Positions 24,827 through 34,674 are shown, counted from the stretch's first letter. The stretch: 64,000 nucleotides of DNA from an uncultured Paracoccaceae bacterium (GCA_947494445.1 CANLVD010000001.1:744001-808000); one strand, 5' to 3'. Numbers and translations are program-made. Notes: generated from the sequence alone by a model not told the origin.

Positions 24827-25570
24827 TCAGGCTCTTGCGGCCTTGGCCATGGCGACGAGCCATGGGCGGACCTCATCTGTGCTTTTCAGCGCCCGGTCAA
24901 ACCAGATGCGCGCAGTGGCATCACTTGCCGCAAGATCAAGCCCTTGAGCATCCAAGCCTGTCATGCGCCACTCCAATGCCTCCAACCCGGCCGCCGCCGC
25001 ATAGTCCTTCACCGCCTGCGCATGATCGTCATTCATATGCTCGACCACTCCCGGTTCCATCTCGGCCAGTCCTTCAGGCACCACAGCGACCAGATCTACC
25101 GCATCCAGCGCATAGGCCTTGCCGAACCCGCCATTGAGCGATGCGCCAGTAACCTCAAGCTGCCAGAAGGCGAAATCGCCGAAATCCGCGTAGAGTGCCG
25201 CCTTGGGATGGCGTGCGAGAAACCGCGCGCGCGCAGGCCCCCGGTCGTCACCTGCCAGTTTTCGTGCCTCAGCCGTCACTGTTATGCGCGCATGGGCAAG
25301 CGGATCGCCGCGACCTGGCTCGCCCAGCAGGATGGAACAGCGGGGATCGGCCTCAAGTGCGCCGAAATGGGCAGACAGTTGCGAGATCAGGATAAGCGGA
25401 TGCCCTGCCAGATCGGTGGCCACGCTCACCCGGCTGGCCAGCGGTATCCCGGTTGCAGGGTCCAGCACAGCAAGCGCCCCGAACCGCGCGCTGCGGATCA
25501 GATCACCCGCCAGCCGCCGTGCCTCGGCATCGGTTTCGCGCAACACGTCTTTCTTGCCGGTCTCGGCCAT
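24827..25570 (-). CDS. HugZ-like heme utilisation / PNPOx-DUF2470 protein
   Basis: A 247-residue protein: an N-terminal pyridoxamine-phosphate-oxidase-like split barrel ([19 protein letters not shown], then [22 protein letters not shown]), then a DUF2470 C-terminal domain containing [16 protein letters not shown]. The same architecture occurs in HugZ/HutZ, which degrade or store heme for iron, and in chloroplast heme-binding proteins. The start at 25570 follows GGAGGCATC. It is divergent from smpB. The exact role, heme oxygenase or storage, is not decided by sequence. Confidence 0.88.
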   Translation of the reverse strand: MAETGKKDVLRETDAEARRLAGDLIRSARFGALAVLDPATGIPLASRVSVATDLAGHPLILISQLSAHFGALEADPRCSILLGEPGRGDPLAHARITVTAEARKLAGDDRGPARARFLARHPKAALYADFGDFAFWQLEVTGASLNGGFGKAYALDAVDLVAVVPEGLAEMEPGVVEHMNDDHAQAVKDYAAAAGLEALEWRMTGLDAQGLDLAASDATARIWFDRALKSTDEVRPWLVAMAKAARA

Positions 25571-25618
25571 GATGCCTCCTCTGGACAGACTTCCCACCCG
25601 TCCTTACATAGAGCCGTC

Positions 25619-26098
25619 ATGGCCGCAAAGAAGAAATCAGATCCCAACAACAAGACCGTCGCGGAGAACCGCAAGGCGCGGTACAATTATGCCATCGAGG
25701 ATACGCTGGAATGCGGCATCGTGCTGGAAGGCTCCGAGGTGAAATCCCTGCGTGAGGGTCAGGCCAACATCGCCGAAAGCTACGCGACCGTGGAGGAGGG
25801 TGAGCTCTGGCTCGTGAATGCCCATATCCAGGCCTATGACAAGGCCAAGTCCTTCGGCCATGAAGAGCGCCGCCGCCGCAAACTGCTGGCGTCCAAGCGC
25901 GAGGTCTCGAAGCTGTGGCAGGGCATCGGGCGCGAAGGCATGACGCTTGTGCCGCTGAAACTCTATTTCAATGACCGGGGCCGGGCCAAGCTGCTGATCG
26001 GGTTGGCCAAAGGCAAGAAGCTGGCTGACAAGCGCGAGACCGAAAAGAAGCGTGACTGGAACCGCGAAAAGTCCCGTCTGTTGCGCGAACGTGGCTGA
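25619..26098 (+). CDS. smpB: SsrA-binding protein SmpB
   Basis: A 159-residue SmpB, the partner of tmRNA in rescue of stalled ribosomes. Conserved parts include [40 protein letters not shown] and the basic C-terminal tail [17 protein letters not shown], which enters the mRNA channel. The upstream region is short and shared with the divergent HugZ-like gene. The tmRNA gene is not in this window. Confidence 0.96.
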   Translation: MAAKKKSDPNNKTVAENRKARYNYAIEDTLECGIVLEGSEVKSLREGQANIAESYATVEEGELWLVNAHIQAYDKAKSFGHEERRRRKLLASKREVSKLWQGIGREGMTLVPLKLYFNDRGRAKLLIGLAKGKKLADKRETEKKRDWNREKSRLLRERG

Positions 26099-26165
26099 GC
26101 GCGTTTGCGGATTGCCGCGCCCGGACACACGCGGTAAGACTGCGTAAGTTTCAACGGGGGCGGGC

Positions 26166-27191
26166 TTGGCCAGAAAACGTCGCGGCAGCGGAAATCCAAC
26201 CATCGCCGATGTGGCCGCCAAGGCAAGGGTCAGCGCGATCACTGTCAGCCGCACCCTGCGCACACCCGACCAGGTTTCACGCCTGACCCGCGAGCGGGTG
26301 ATGGAAGCGGTCACGGCGCTGAATTATCGCCCTGATCCTGCGGCAGTGGCGCTGGCCTCCTCGAAATCCTCGCTCATTGGCGTGATGATCCCGTCTGTCA
26401 CCAATGCGGTCTTTTCCGACGTGCTCAAGGGCATTCACGAGATTTCCGACGGCACGCAATACTCCGTGCAATTCGCCAACACCCGCTACAGTGGTGCAGA
26501 TGAATACAGGCTTTTGCAGCAGTTCCTGTCGCAACGCCCGGCGGCCCTGATCGTGACCGGCACCGGCCAGTCGGATGAGGTTCTGGATCTCTTGCGCAGT
26601 GCAAGTTGCCCGGTCGTCCAGATGATGGAGCTGGGCGATGATCCGGTGGATTACATGGTGGGCTATTCCCATTCCGACGCGGCGGCAGCGGGCGCGCGCC
26701 ATCTGCTCGAACAGGGCTATCGGCACATCAGCTATCTGGGTGCGCGTCAGGATCCGCGGTCGCGCCAGCGGCTCGATGCAGTGCGCAGCGTGCTGGCAGA
26801 GGCCGGCTGTCTGAACGAGGCGCTGATGATCTCGGCCAATACGCCCGCACGCGTCAGCCTTGGGGCTGAACTCATGGGGCAGTTGATCGACAGTGGTGAG
26901 ACCTGCGATGCAGTGATCTGCAACAATGACATGCTGACCCTGGGCGCACTCTTCGAGACCCAGCGCCGGGGCATCGATGTGCCGGGCGCCATGGGCATTT
27001 GCGGCTTCAATGACATTGAGATGATGGCCCAGACCGTGCCCAGACTCACCTCGATCCACACGCCCAGACTTGAGGTCGGACGCCGCACCATGGAAATCGT
27101 GCTCAGCGTCATCAATGGTGAGGATCCGGGCCCGAAATCCCAGGATCTCGGCTTTCAACTCAACATCCGGGAAAGCACGGCGCGCAACTGA
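26166..27191 (+). CDS. LacI family transcriptional regulator
   Basis: A 341-residue LacI/GalR repressor. The N-terminal helix-turn-helix and hinge read TIADVAAKARVSAITVSRTL and ALNYRPDPAAVALAS, followed by the periplasmic-binding-like effector domain (IGVMIPSVTNAVFSDVLKGI, then ICNNDMLTLGALFE). The style is close to gluconate (GntR-type) LacI repressors. It starts with TTG at 26166 after a G-rich site. It is not next to an obvious target; candidates in this window are the operator pair at 13631-13697 and the Entner-Doudoroff genes near 63 kb. Both links are inference. Confidence 0.92.
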   Translation: MARKRRGSGNPTIADVAAKARVSAITVSRTLRTPDQVSRLTRERVMEAVTALNYRPDPAAVALASSKSSLIGVMIPSVTNAVFSDVLKGIHEISDGTQYSVQFANTRYSGADEYRLLQQFLSQRPAALIVTGTGQSDEVLDLLRSASCPVVQMMELGDDPVDYMVGYSHSDAAAAGARHLLEQGYRHISYLGARQDPRSRQRLDAVRSVLAEAGCLNEALMISANTPARVSLGAELMGQLIDSGETCDAVICNNDMLTLGALFETQRRGIDVPGAMGICGFNDIEMMAQTVPRLTSIHTPRLEVGRRTMEIVLSVINGEDPGPKSQDLGFQLNIRESTARN

Positions 27192-27212
27192 TCAGGGCCC
27201 GTCCCGCTGCCA

Positions 27213-27242
27213 CTTCTTGGCAAAAATATCCCCGCCGGAGGC
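27213..27242 (+). repeat. Dispersed intergenic repeat, copy 1
   Basis: The unit runs from CTTCTTGG through an A/T-rich core (CAAAAATATC) to CCCGCCGGAGGC. Closely similar sequence occurs in inverted orientation at 34675-34703 and, partly, in direct orientation at 34729-34748. All copies lie between genes. Probably a REP-like extragenic element. Confidence 0.6.
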
Positions 27243-27427
27243 TTGGGGCCCGGAAGGGACCCAAATCACCTGCTTCTGCCCCCTTTCCAACGCTCCCAAA
27301 ACATGTCATATGCCCGCCCGAGGGCGAAGATCACTTTGCCCTCTCTCTTTTGGTGTGACCTTGCTGGACGACATCCCGGCCATGGCCAGACCGTCTGAGA
27401 CAACAATTTGAGAAATAGGAGAACCCG

Positions 27428-27697
27428 ATGTCGATTACACCTGAGCTGAAAGAACAGCTGATCAAGGAATACGCCACCAAAGACGGCGACACCGGCTCGC
27501 CTGATGTGCAGATTGCCATCCTGTCCAGCCGCATCAAGACCCTGACCGAGCATTTCAAGACCCACAAGAAGGACAACCACTCACGTCGTGGTCTTCTCAA
27601 GATGGTCTCCCAGCGCCGCAAGCTGCTGGACTACGTCAAGGGCCGCGATGAAGAGCGTTACAAGATGCTCATCACCAATCTCGGCATCCGCCGCTAA
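27428..27697 (+). CDS. rpsO: 30S ribosomal protein S15
   Basis: An 89-residue S15 with the expected helical sequence ([48 protein letters not shown]). The start follows AGGAGAACCCG. It binds 16S rRNA in the platform of the small subunit. It is followed by pnp, the usual bacterial order. Confidence 0.98.
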   Translation: MSITPELKEQLIKEYATKDGDTGSPDVQIAILSSRIKTLTEHFKTHKKDNHSRRGLLKMVSQRRKLLDYVKGRDEERYKMLITNLGIRR

Positions 27698-27706
27698 GCC
27701 TGACGC

Positions 27707-27736
27707 AGGCGCATCCATCAACCGGGTGCGCCTTTG
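27707..27736 (+). terminator. Hairpin after rpsO
   Basis: AGGCGCA (27707-27713) pairs with TGCGCCT (27727-27733), with inner CC/GG pairing and a short TTT after it. It may end rpsO transcripts or act as a partial terminator or processing site before pnp. Confidence 0.65.
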
Positions 27737-27788
27737 TCGTTTCAGCCCGGGCGTTCGGGGCTTTGAAATCGACGCCACAGTCCGAAGG

Positions 27789-27842
27789 GCCGCCTCCCCT
27801 GACCCCGGGAGCGGCTGGGATGTGATGGAAACCGGGGGTTTC
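27789..27842 (+). promoter_or_regulatory. Structured leader upstream of pnp
   Basis: Two hairpins are visible: 27789-27815, where GCCG-CTCCC-type arms pair with GGGAGCGGC with one bulged C, and 27828-27842, where GAAACC pairs with GGTTTC across a 3-base loop. In E. coli a pnp leader hairpin is cut by RNase III and lets PNPase repress its own synthesis. A similar role here is inferred from position. Confidence 0.45.
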
Positions 27843-27915
27843 AGGATCCGCAAAGGCGCATCCGGTGAAATGGGCCGACGGTCAGGGGACCGCGTGACCC
27901 GAGAAGGAAAACAAG

Positions 27916-30039
27916 ATGTTCAACGAGACCAAGAAATCAATCGAGTGGGGCCATGACACGCTGACACTCGAAACCGGCAAGATTGCGCGTCAGGCAGATG
28001 CCTGCGTCGTCGCCACCTACGGAGAGACTTCCGTGATGGCAGCCGTTGTATTTGAGAAGAAACCAAAAGTGGGCTTCGATTTTTTCCCACTGACCGTGCA
28101 TTATCAGGAAAAGTATTACGCAGCCGGTAAAATTCCGGGCGGCTTCTTCAAGCGTGAAGCCCGCCCCACCGAGAAAGAGACGCTGACCAGCCGTCTGATC
28201 GACCGACCGATCCGCCCTCTCTTTGTCGAAGGTTTCAAGCACGAAACCCAGGTTATCTGTACCGTTCTCAGCCATGATCTTGAGAATGACCCCGATGTTG
28301 TCGCAATGATCGCGGCCTCTGCCGCTCTGACCCTGTCCGGTGCACCGTTCCTTGGCCCCATCGGGTGTGCCCGCGTCGGCTTTGTCGATGGCGACTACAT
28401 CCTCAACCCGGCCGTGGACGACATGCACAAGCTGCGTGAAAATCCCGAGCAGCGTCTCGACCTGATCGTGGCCGGCACCAAGGACGCGGTGATGATGGTC
28501 GAATCCGAGGCCTATGAGCTGTCGGAAGAAGAGATGCTGGGCGCGGTCAAATTCGGCCATGAGCAGATGCAGCCGGTGATCGATATGATCATCGATCTCG
28601 CAGGTGAGTGTGCGAAAGAGCCGTTCGACTTTCAGGCTCCGGACTATGCCGAGCTTTACGCCAAGGTCCAGTCGCTGGGCGAAGAAGCCATGCGTGCAGC
28701 TTTCGGCAACACTGACAAGCAGGAGCGGACAGCAGCCATTTCTGCCGCCCGTGACCTGATCAAAGAGGGTCTGTCGGAAGAAGAGCTTGAGGACAAGAAC
28801 CTCGGCTCCGCCATCAAGAAGCTTGAAAGCTCGGTCGTCCGTGGTGACATCCTCAAGACGTCCAAGCGCATCGACGGCCGCGATCTGGCCACTGTGCGCC
28901 CGATCGTCTCTGAGGTAGGCCTTCTGCCCCGCACCCACGGCTCAGCGCTTTTCACGCGCGGCGAGACCCAAGGTCTGGTTGTCACCACACTGGGCACTGG
29001 CGACGATGAGCAGATCATCGATGCATTGCATGGCGAAAGCCGCTCCAACTTCCTCCTGCATTACAACTTCCCTCCGTATTCCGTGGGTGAAGCTGGCCGG
29101 ATGATGGGGCCGGGCCGTCGTGAGATCGGTCACGGCAAGCTGGCGTGGCGTGCACTTCAGGCGGTTCTGCCTGCGGCAACCGACTTCCCCTACACCATCC
29201 GTCTGGTGTCCGAGATCACCGAATCCAACGGCTCGTCCTCTATGGCGTCAGTCTGCGGTGGCTCGCTGTCGATGATGGATGCAGGCGTACCGCTCAAGGC
29301 ACCTGTTGCTGGTGTGGCCATGGGTCTGATCCTTGAAGGTGAGGACTTTGCAGTTCTGACCGACATCCTCGGTGATGAGGATCACCTGGGCGACATGGAC
29401 TTCAAAGTGGCGGGGACCGAAAACGGCATCACCTCGCTGCAGATGGATATTAAGGTGGCAGGCATCACGCCTGCGATCATGGAGCAGGCTCTGGCGCAGG
29501 CCAAAGACGGCCGGATCCATATCCTCAACGAGATGGGCAATGCGCTGAGCGAAGGCCGTCAGGAGTTCTCGGCCCACGCACCACGGATTGAGACCATGCA
29601 GGTTCCGACCGACAAGATCCGTGAAGTGATCGGTTCGGGTGGCAAGGTGATCCGCGAAATCGTTGAGGTTTCCGGCGCCAAGGTCGACATCAACGACGAC
29701 GGCACCATCAAGATCGCCTCGCCCAACGCAGAATGCATCGAAAAGGCCCGCGGCATGATCCACGCGATCGTGGCCGAGCCCGAAGAAGGCATGATCTACA
29801 CCGGCAAAGTGGTCAAGATCATGGACTTCGGCGCATTCGTGAACTTCTTCGGCAAGCGTGACGGCCTTGTGCATGTCAGCCAATTGTCGAACGAGCGCGT
29901 TGGTCACCCCAAGGATCTTCTGAAAGAAGGTCAGGAAGTCAAAGTCAAACTGATGGGCTTTGATGATCGCGGCAAGGTCCGCCTGTCCATGAAAGTGGTC
30001 AACCAGGAAACAGGTGAAGAAATCACAGGCGACGCGTGA
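27916..30039 (+). CDS. pnp: Polyribonucleotide nucleotidyltransferase (PNPase)
   Basis: A 707-residue PNPase, the phosphorolytic 3'-5' exoribonuclease of RNA turnover. Two RNase PH domains are present: the first from about residue 10 with [20 protein letters not shown], the second with [17 protein letters not shown] and [20 protein letters not shown]. The KH domain contains [15 protein letters not shown], and the S1 domain (about 620-690) contains [18 protein letters not shown]. Length and domains are complete. It begins after a structured leader and is preceded by GAGAAGGAAAACAAG. Confidence 0.98.
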   Translation: MFNETKKSIEWGHDTLTLETGKIARQADACVVATYGETSVMAAVVFEKKPKVGFDFFPLTVHYQEKYYAAGKIPGGFFKREARPTEKETLTSRLIDRPIRPLFVEGFKHETQVICTVLSHDLENDPDVVAMIAASAALTLSGAPFLGPIGCARVGFVDGDYILNPAVDDMHKLRENPEQRLDLIVAGTKDAVMMVESEAYELSEEEMLGAVKFGHEQMQPVIDMIIDLAGECAKEPFDFQAPDYAELYAKVQSLGEEAMRAAFGNTDKQERTAAISAARDLIKEGLSEEELEDKNLGSAIKKLESSVVRGDILKTSKRIDGRDLATVRPIVSEVGLLPRTHGSALFTRGETQGLVVTTLGTGDDEQIIDALHGESRSNFLLHYNFPPYSVGEAGRMMGPGRREIGHGKLAWRALQAVLPAATDFPYTIRLVSEITESNGSSSMASVCGGSLSMMDAGVPLKAPVAGVAMGLILEGEDFAVLTDILGDEDHLGDMDFKVAGTENGITSLQMDIKVAGITPAIMEQALAQAKDGRIHILNEMGNALSEGRQEFSAHAPRIETMQVPTDKIREVIGSGGKVIREIVEVSGAKVDINDDGTIKIASPNAECIEKARGMIHAIVAEPEEGMIYTGKVVKIMDFGAFVNFFGKRDGLVHVSQLSNERVGHPKDLLKEGQEVKVKLMGFDDRGKVRLSMKVVNQETGEEITGDA

Positions 30040-30060
30040 TGTCTGACTGATAAGATCAGC

Positions 30061-30086
30061 CCCCCTTGCCAGACCGCGCAAGGGGG
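30061..30086 (+). terminator. Hairpin after pnp
   Basis: CCCCCTTGC (30061-30069) pairs perfectly with GCAAGGGGG (30078-30086) across an 8-base loop. It follows the pnp stop by 21 bases. No long T run is seen. It probably marks the 3' end of the rpsO-pnp unit and the left edge of the AT-richer patch. Confidence 0.7.
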
Positions 30087-30117
30087 CTCTGACGCTCTGG
30101 CGTTTTGGATTTACCCT

Positions 30118-30747
30118 ATGCCAATTTCCACTTCACATTCTTTTATATTCGTTCACATTCCGAAGACCGCCGGCAGTTCAGTTGCCCGGATGATTGCACC
30201 TTACTGCGTCGCTTAGGATCGTAACAACTTCTTGAGGCGTATCTCATCTCATCTGCCTGTACGCGAAGACCCAAACCTGCTGCATGCCCGCAAACATGAC
30301 AGTGCGGCATGGCTGCGCTCAAAGCTAGGCGCAGACGTTTTCTCCGACCTTTGCAAGTTTGCGGTGGTCCGTGACCCGTATACTCGGGCAATTTCAGAAT
30401 ATGAATACATTCGCCAAACATCGTCCCACCACCGTCAGGCGAAGGTCGCAAGAATGAGCTTCAACGACTTTTTGGACTTCAAGGATCGGGAAAAGGGAAC
30501 CCAGGCAAATATGCTTTGTGATTCTTCGGGCAAGGTTCTTGTGGACCACCTTGTTCGGTTTGAGACATTACACGCCGACATTTCACAGGTTTTCGATAAG
30601 ATTGGAGTAGAGGAACGTCTGGGAACCAAGGTTTCCCATTCCTCTCAGAAACAGCCATTGGACACATATCTGACTGATCCCACGATACGTCGGATCAATG
30701 AGGTGTTCAGTGTAGACTTCGATCTACTCGGCTACGAAAAGCGCTGA
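30118..30747 (+). pseudogene. Sulfotransferase (Sulfotransfer_2-like) interrupted by an in-frame TAG
   Basis: From ATG at 30118 the frame encodes a sulfotransferase N-terminus, including the PAPS-binding motif FIFVHIPKTAGSSVARMI. TAG at 30214-30216 (codon 33) stops it. The same frame then stays open to 30747 and carries the second PAPS-binding motif KFAVVRDPYTRAISEYEYI. The joined length of 209 residues suits the Sulfotransfer_2 family, and no other defect is seen, so one base change explains the break. A restart at TTG 30232 would lack the PAPS P-loop. Base composition is more AT-rich than its neighbours, suggesting transfer. It is next to an O-antigen ligase-like gene, so it may once have sulfated surface polysaccharide. 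A sequencing error is the main alternative. Confidence 0.8.
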
Positions 30748-30750
30748 AGA

Positions 30751-31926
30751 TCAAACTTTGGCAGTGAGTGAAAAAACCACTGCAAAAAAATAGAAAATCA
30801 TCATTCGGGCATCTTGCAGCAGTGAAGAATTGATGGATAGCACCGCAATTGGCAATACCGTCGTCGCGCCTAGCAGCCGTGATCCCTCTGTTCGATTTCT
30901 ACCCGCCAAGACAGGGCTGAGTTGAAACCCGAGACCCGCAATCAAAACAACAAGTCCACCTCCGAGAAGATAGGAGAGGTAGATGTTGTGCGCGTTGAGC
31001 AGCTTCAAACCGTCACCGGTTAGATATGGATGGAAGGCAGCAGATTCATTTTGAAACCCATAACCCAATAGTGGATGGGCTTTGATAGCCTCCCAGGCGG
31101 CGACCCATGTATCAAATCGCAAGCTCGCTGATAGCCCCAACTTAGTGGAATCACCGCTGACAATAAATTCCAGAAGCACGTTGAAGCGCGTTGTATTTGG
31201 CGCGACCATCAGTATTGCCAATACAACGAAGGAGCCCAGTACCAGAACTCCCAGGATTGTTAATCGCTCAGAAGTTCTTTTTCTTGGATTGCACAGACTG
31301 GTGTAGGTAAACAAAATCAGCAGGCTGCCCAGTAGCACGATCAATGCCGTTCTAGATCCCATGAAAACTGGAACTGAGATCAAAGCGAGACAACCTGCGA
31401 GTGCGGTAAGCTTCTGGCGATTTGGCGTTTGCTCGAACCAGTCAACAAACATCCATAGTACGAACACAAGCAGCATTGTGGACACGAAATTCGGGTTCAC
31501 GCTGAGGGCTTGTGCGCGGTGGGTGAAAGCGTCCTGCTGTAATCCTGTCAGTACGAATTCAATGCCGACAATCACGCAAGCAGTAATTACGGCCTGAGGC
31601 AACCAGCGCGATATCAATGCCGGTAGTTCAGGAGTTGTCTTAAAAACATGATAAAGTGGCAATAACAGTACAATTGGGGCCCACTTGGCAGCTTCTTTCA
31701 AGCCTTCGCCAATAGGTCCGGCAATCATGCAGGTTGCCAGAACACCCAAAGAATAGCCAAGAACCAAGGTGGTAAGGACTCTGTTTGATCCCAAAACATC
31801 CCGTGGACCGATTTGAAACCACAGAAACAATGCGCAAATCAGAAGAACAATCCCGGAAAGCAGTCCAAGCACTGGAAGGCCGAGACAAGCGATGGCCAAA
31901 GTAAAGTGTAGTCTGTTCAGGTGCAT
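30751..31926 (-). CDS. O-antigen ligase/polymerase-like membrane protein
   Basis: A 391-residue protein with about ten hydrophobic segments. It has a large loop near the C-terminal half carrying HPLLGYGFQNESAAFHPYLTG and NAHNIYLSYLLGGGL, the Wzy_C-type motif of WaaL/Wzy O-antigen ligases and polymerases. It probably links or polymerises surface polysaccharide at the periplasmic face. The gene is noticeably AT-richer than the core genes on both sides, uses more AT-ending codons, and is convergent with the broken sulfotransferase (3-base gap). Together they look like an acquired surface-modification patch. Ligase and polymerase cannot be told apart here. Confidence 0.85.
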   Translation of the reverse strand: MHLNRLHFTLAIACLGLPVLGLLSGIVLLICALFLWFQIGPRDVLGSNRVLTTLVLGYSLGVLATCMIAGPIGEGLKEAAKWAPIVLLLPLYHVFKTTPELPALISRWLPQAVITACVIVGIEFVLTGLQQDAFTHRAQALSVNPNFVSTMLLVFVLWMFVDWFEQTPNRQKLTALAGCLALISVPVFMGSRTALIVLLGSLLILFTYTSLCNPRKRTSERLTILGVLVLGSFVVLAILMVAPNTTRFNVLLEFIVSGDSTKLGLSASLRFDTWVAAWEAIKAHPLLGYGFQNESAAFHPYLTGDGLKLLNAHNIYLSYLLGGGLVVLIAGLGFQLSPVLAGRNRTEGSRLLGATTVLPIAVLSINSSLLQDARMMIFYFFAVVFSLTAKV

Positions 31927-32156
31927 GGCAAACTGTGATTTTTGCGCGTGTCCGCCAAAGTGCTTTCAGCCATGATTTAACGGTCCGAGGGTTTATATCA
32001 GCTATTGCCTTTTAGCGAATGGCGGGGTTTTAAATCCGGGTCAACCGCAGAATTTGGATTTGATATTGTTCTAGGAGCGCAATTTCCTTGAGTGCCCCCT
32101 ATGCGATTGGGCAAAACCTCGTTAATTGCGGGCTACAACGTCGACTAGAGGGCCCT

Positions 32157-33047
32157 ATGCGCATCGGATTTGACTATGGCGGCACGAAGATTGCCGGAAT
32201 TGCTCTGGGCGAGCAGGGAGAGGTGCTGGCCTCAGGCCGGGTACCAACGCCGCGGCATGACTATGCGGGCGGGTTGGAAGCCATTCACGGATTGATGCAA
32301 TCGCTGGAGCGTGACGCTGGTCAGGCCTGCGCGTCCGTGGGCATTGGCGTGCCGGGCTCCGTGGACCGCGAGACGGGTTTTGTCACCCTTGGGAACTCTG
32401 TCTGGCTGCACGGGCAGGACCTGCGTGGTGATCTTGCGCGCAGGCTCGACCGTCCGGTGAAAATCGCCAATGACGCGAATTGTTTTGCCCTGTCCGAGGC
32501 CGTTGATGGCGCAGGCGAGGGCGCGCCGGTGGTCTTTGGTGCGATCCTTGGCACCGGTGTGGGCGGCGGCATTGTGGTCCATGGCCGCCTGCTGGAAGGG
32601 ATCAATGCGATCTCGGGCGAATGGGGCCATATCAACCTGCCGACACCCGGCGCGTCCGAACGCCCGGGCCCGACGTGTTCCTGTGGGGTTGATGGTCACA
32701 CGGAAGCCTGGCTGTCGGGGCCTTCGCTTGCGGCTGATCATACGCGCAACTTTGGCGGAGACCTGTCCGCCCCCCAGATCATCGAAGCTGCCGAGGCCGG
32801 GGATGCGGATGCGGAAAGCACGTTGCAACGGTTCGAGGATCGTCTTGGCCGCTCGCTTGCCACTGTGGTCAACATCCTTGATCCGGATGTGATCGTGCTG
32901 GGCGGTGGTCTGTCAAACGTCAAACGCTTCTACCAGACGGTTCCGCCCAAGATCGAAGCACATGTCTTCGGGGACCGGTTCAACACGCGTTTTGTCCAGA
33001 ACCGGCATGGCGACAGTTCCGGGGTTCGGGGTGCTGCTTGGCTCTGA
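32157..33047 (+). CDS. ROK family sugar kinase
   Basis: A 296-residue ROK protein without an N-terminal DNA-binding domain, hence a kinase, probably of fructose, glucose or N-acetylglucosamine. The ATP motif is DYGGTKIAG (residues 5-13). Substrate and catalytic motifs include IANDANCFALSE, GTGVGGGIV and SGEWGHINL (the ExGH His). The zinc-type motif reads CSCGVDGHTEAWLSG, where the third Cys of the usual CxCGxxGCxE is His. The start follows GAGGG at 32148-32152. It is followed by xth 68 bases later. Confidence 0.9.
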   Translation: MRIGFDYGGTKIAGIALGEQGEVLASGRVPTPRHDYAGGLEAIHGLMQSLERDAGQACASVGIGVPGSVDRETGFVTLGNSVWLHGQDLRGDLARRLDRPVKIANDANCFALSEAVDGAGEGAPVVFGAILGTGVGGGIVVHGRLLEGINAISGEWGHINLPTPGASERPGPTCSCGVDGHTEAWLSGPSLAADHTRNFGGDLSAPQIIEAAEAGDADAESTLQRFEDRLGRSLATVVNILDPDVIVLGGGLSNVKRFYQTVPPKIEAHVFGDRFNTRFVQNRHGDSSGVRGAAWL

Positions 33048-33115
33048 TCCGGGTTGTTGGCCCGGGCGGCACCGCTTAGGGTGAGCAGATCGCTGCTGCA
33101 ACAAGGAACCTGACT

Positions 33116-33904
33116 ATGCCCCTGTCGATTTGTACCTGGAACATCAATTCCGTCCGGCTGCGCGCGCCGATTGTCCAGGACCTGCTGAAGGAAGATGCCC
33201 CGGATGTCCTGTGCCTGCAGGAATGCAAAAGCCCGGTTGAAAAGATCCCATTGGAAGTGTTCGCGGACATCGGATACGGCCATATGGTTGCCCGGGGTCA
33301 GAAAGGCTACAACGGCGTCGCGATCCTGTCCAAACATCCGCTTGAGGACGTGGGTCATCGTGATTTTTGCGAGAAAGGTGACGCCCGGCATGCAGCGGCA
33401 CGCCTGCAAAATGGCCTGACGATCCACAATTTCTATGTGCCCGCAGGCGGGGACGAGCCGGATCGGGACAAGAACGAGAAATTTGGCCACAAGCTTGATT
33501 TCCTGACCGAGATGAAAGGATGGTTCACAGCAGAACCTCCCAACAGGGCCATCATGGTCGGTGACCTCAATATCGCACCTCTCGAAGATGACGTCTGGTC
33601 CCACAAGGCATTGTTGAAAGTGGTGTCCCACACACCCATCGAGGTCGAACATCTTGCAAACGCGCAAGCGGCAGGAAACTGGGTAGACATCGGTCGAAAG
33701 CATCAGCCAGAGGGCAAGCTGTACTCCTGGTGGTCCTATCGCGCCAAGGATTGGGATGCCGCAGACAAGGGCCGCAGGCTGGATCATATCTGGGCAACCC
33801 CGGACGTGGCGGACACCTCTACCGGCTCTCGTGTCGCGCGTCATGCACGCGGCTGGGAAAAGCCATCCGATCATGCACCGGTCTTTGCGAGTTTTGACCT
33901 GTGA
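33116..33904 (+). CDS. xth: Exodeoxyribonuclease III
   Basis: A 262-residue Mg-dependent AP endonuclease/3'-5' exonuclease for base-excision repair. Motifs include TWNINSVRLR at the start, LCLQECK (metal-binding Glu), GDLNIAP (Asp-Asn pair) and the final SDHAPVFASFDL with the catalytic His. Length and order are complete. The stop overlaps the GTG start of the next gene (GTGA). Confidence 0.95.
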   Translation: MPLSICTWNINSVRLRAPIVQDLLKEDAPDVLCLQECKSPVEKIPLEVFADIGYGHMVARGQKGYNGVAILSKHPLEDVGHRDFCEKGDARHAAARLQNGLTIHNFYVPAGGDEPDRDKNEKFGHKLDFLTEMKGWFTAEPPNRAIMVGDLNIAPLEDDVWSHKALLKVVSHTPIEVEHLANAQAAGNWVDIGRKHQPEGKLYSWWSYRAKDWDAADKGRRLDHIWATPDVADTSTGSRVARHARGWEKPSDHAPVFASFDL

Positions 33905-34647
33905 TTGAGGTATCCAGCGCGGGTCATGTGGCCAGGCTGACACTGAACGCTCCCGAGCGCCACAATGCGCTCACCAGATCTGCCATGGACGATTTCATAG
34001 CGGCCCTTGATGATCTTGAAACAAAGCCGGATCTGCGCTGCCTGATCGTGACGGGAACAGGCAAAAGCTTTTGTTCGGGCGCATCTCTGGCAGATGTTGC
34101 GGAAAGTGATTTCACCGACAACCCTCTGACAGTCTTGTGCGACCGGATCGAAGAATGTTCGCTTCCCACGATCTGTGCCTTCAATGGCCCGGTATTCGGT
34201 GGCGGGGTCGAGGTCGCACTCGCCTGTGACTTTCGCATTGGTCGCCAAGGCATGCGGGCGATGATCCCACCGGCAAAGCTCGGCATCCACTACCCTGTCG
34301 AGGGCATCGCGCGAGCGGTTCATTGCATCGGGCTTCAGGCAACACGGCGGATGTTCCTGCTGGCCGAGACCTTCAGCGACCAGATGCTTCTGGACGCGGG
34401 CTTTGTCGATGAGCTTGTTCCGCCCGATCAGGTCGAGATCCGTGCGGCAAGTCTTTCAGAGCAGCTTTGCAATCTGGCCCCCTTGGCCGTTCAGGGCATG
34501 AAACGCTCTATTGTCGAGGTCATGAACTGCACGGTCGACAGAGATGCAACGCGCGCACGGGTCGCTGCCTGTTTTGCTTCCGACGATCACAAGGAAGGGC
34601 TGGCAGCAAAAAAGGAAAAACGCACGCCCGTTTTCAACAACCGGTAA
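33901..34647 (+). CDS. Enoyl-CoA hydratase/isomerase (crotonase) family protein
   Basis: A 248-residue crotonase-fold protein with a GTG start at 33901, coupled to xth. The oxyanion-hole segments are GTGKSFCSGASLADV (about 50-64) and AFNGPVFGGGVEVALACDF (about 95-113). At the positions of the hydratase glutamates the sequence has EVALA and GIHYPVEG, so hydratase or isomerase activity is possible but not certain. The role could be fatty-acid or aromatic acyl-CoA degradation. The physical link to a DNA-repair gene is probably only by shared transcription. Confidence 0.88.
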   Translation: MIEVSSAGHVARLTLNAPERHNALTRSAMDDFIAALDDLETKPDLRCLIVTGTGKSFCSGASLADVAESDFTDNPLTVLCDRIEECSLPTICAFNGPVFGGGVEVALACDFRIGRQGMRAMIPPAKLGIHYPVEGIARAVHCIGLQATRRMFLLAETFSDQMLLDAGFVDELVPPDQVEIRAASLSEQLCNLAPLAVQGMKRSIVEVMNCTVDRDATRARVAACFASDDHKEGLAAKKEKRTPVFNNR

Positions 34648-34674
34648 AGGGGCGCTGCCCCCGGCGCGTCCCGC

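Noticed and set aside
24944-25618. N-terminal extension of SmpB
   Set aside because: The extension is antisense to the HugZ-like gene; SmpB has its normal length from 25619.
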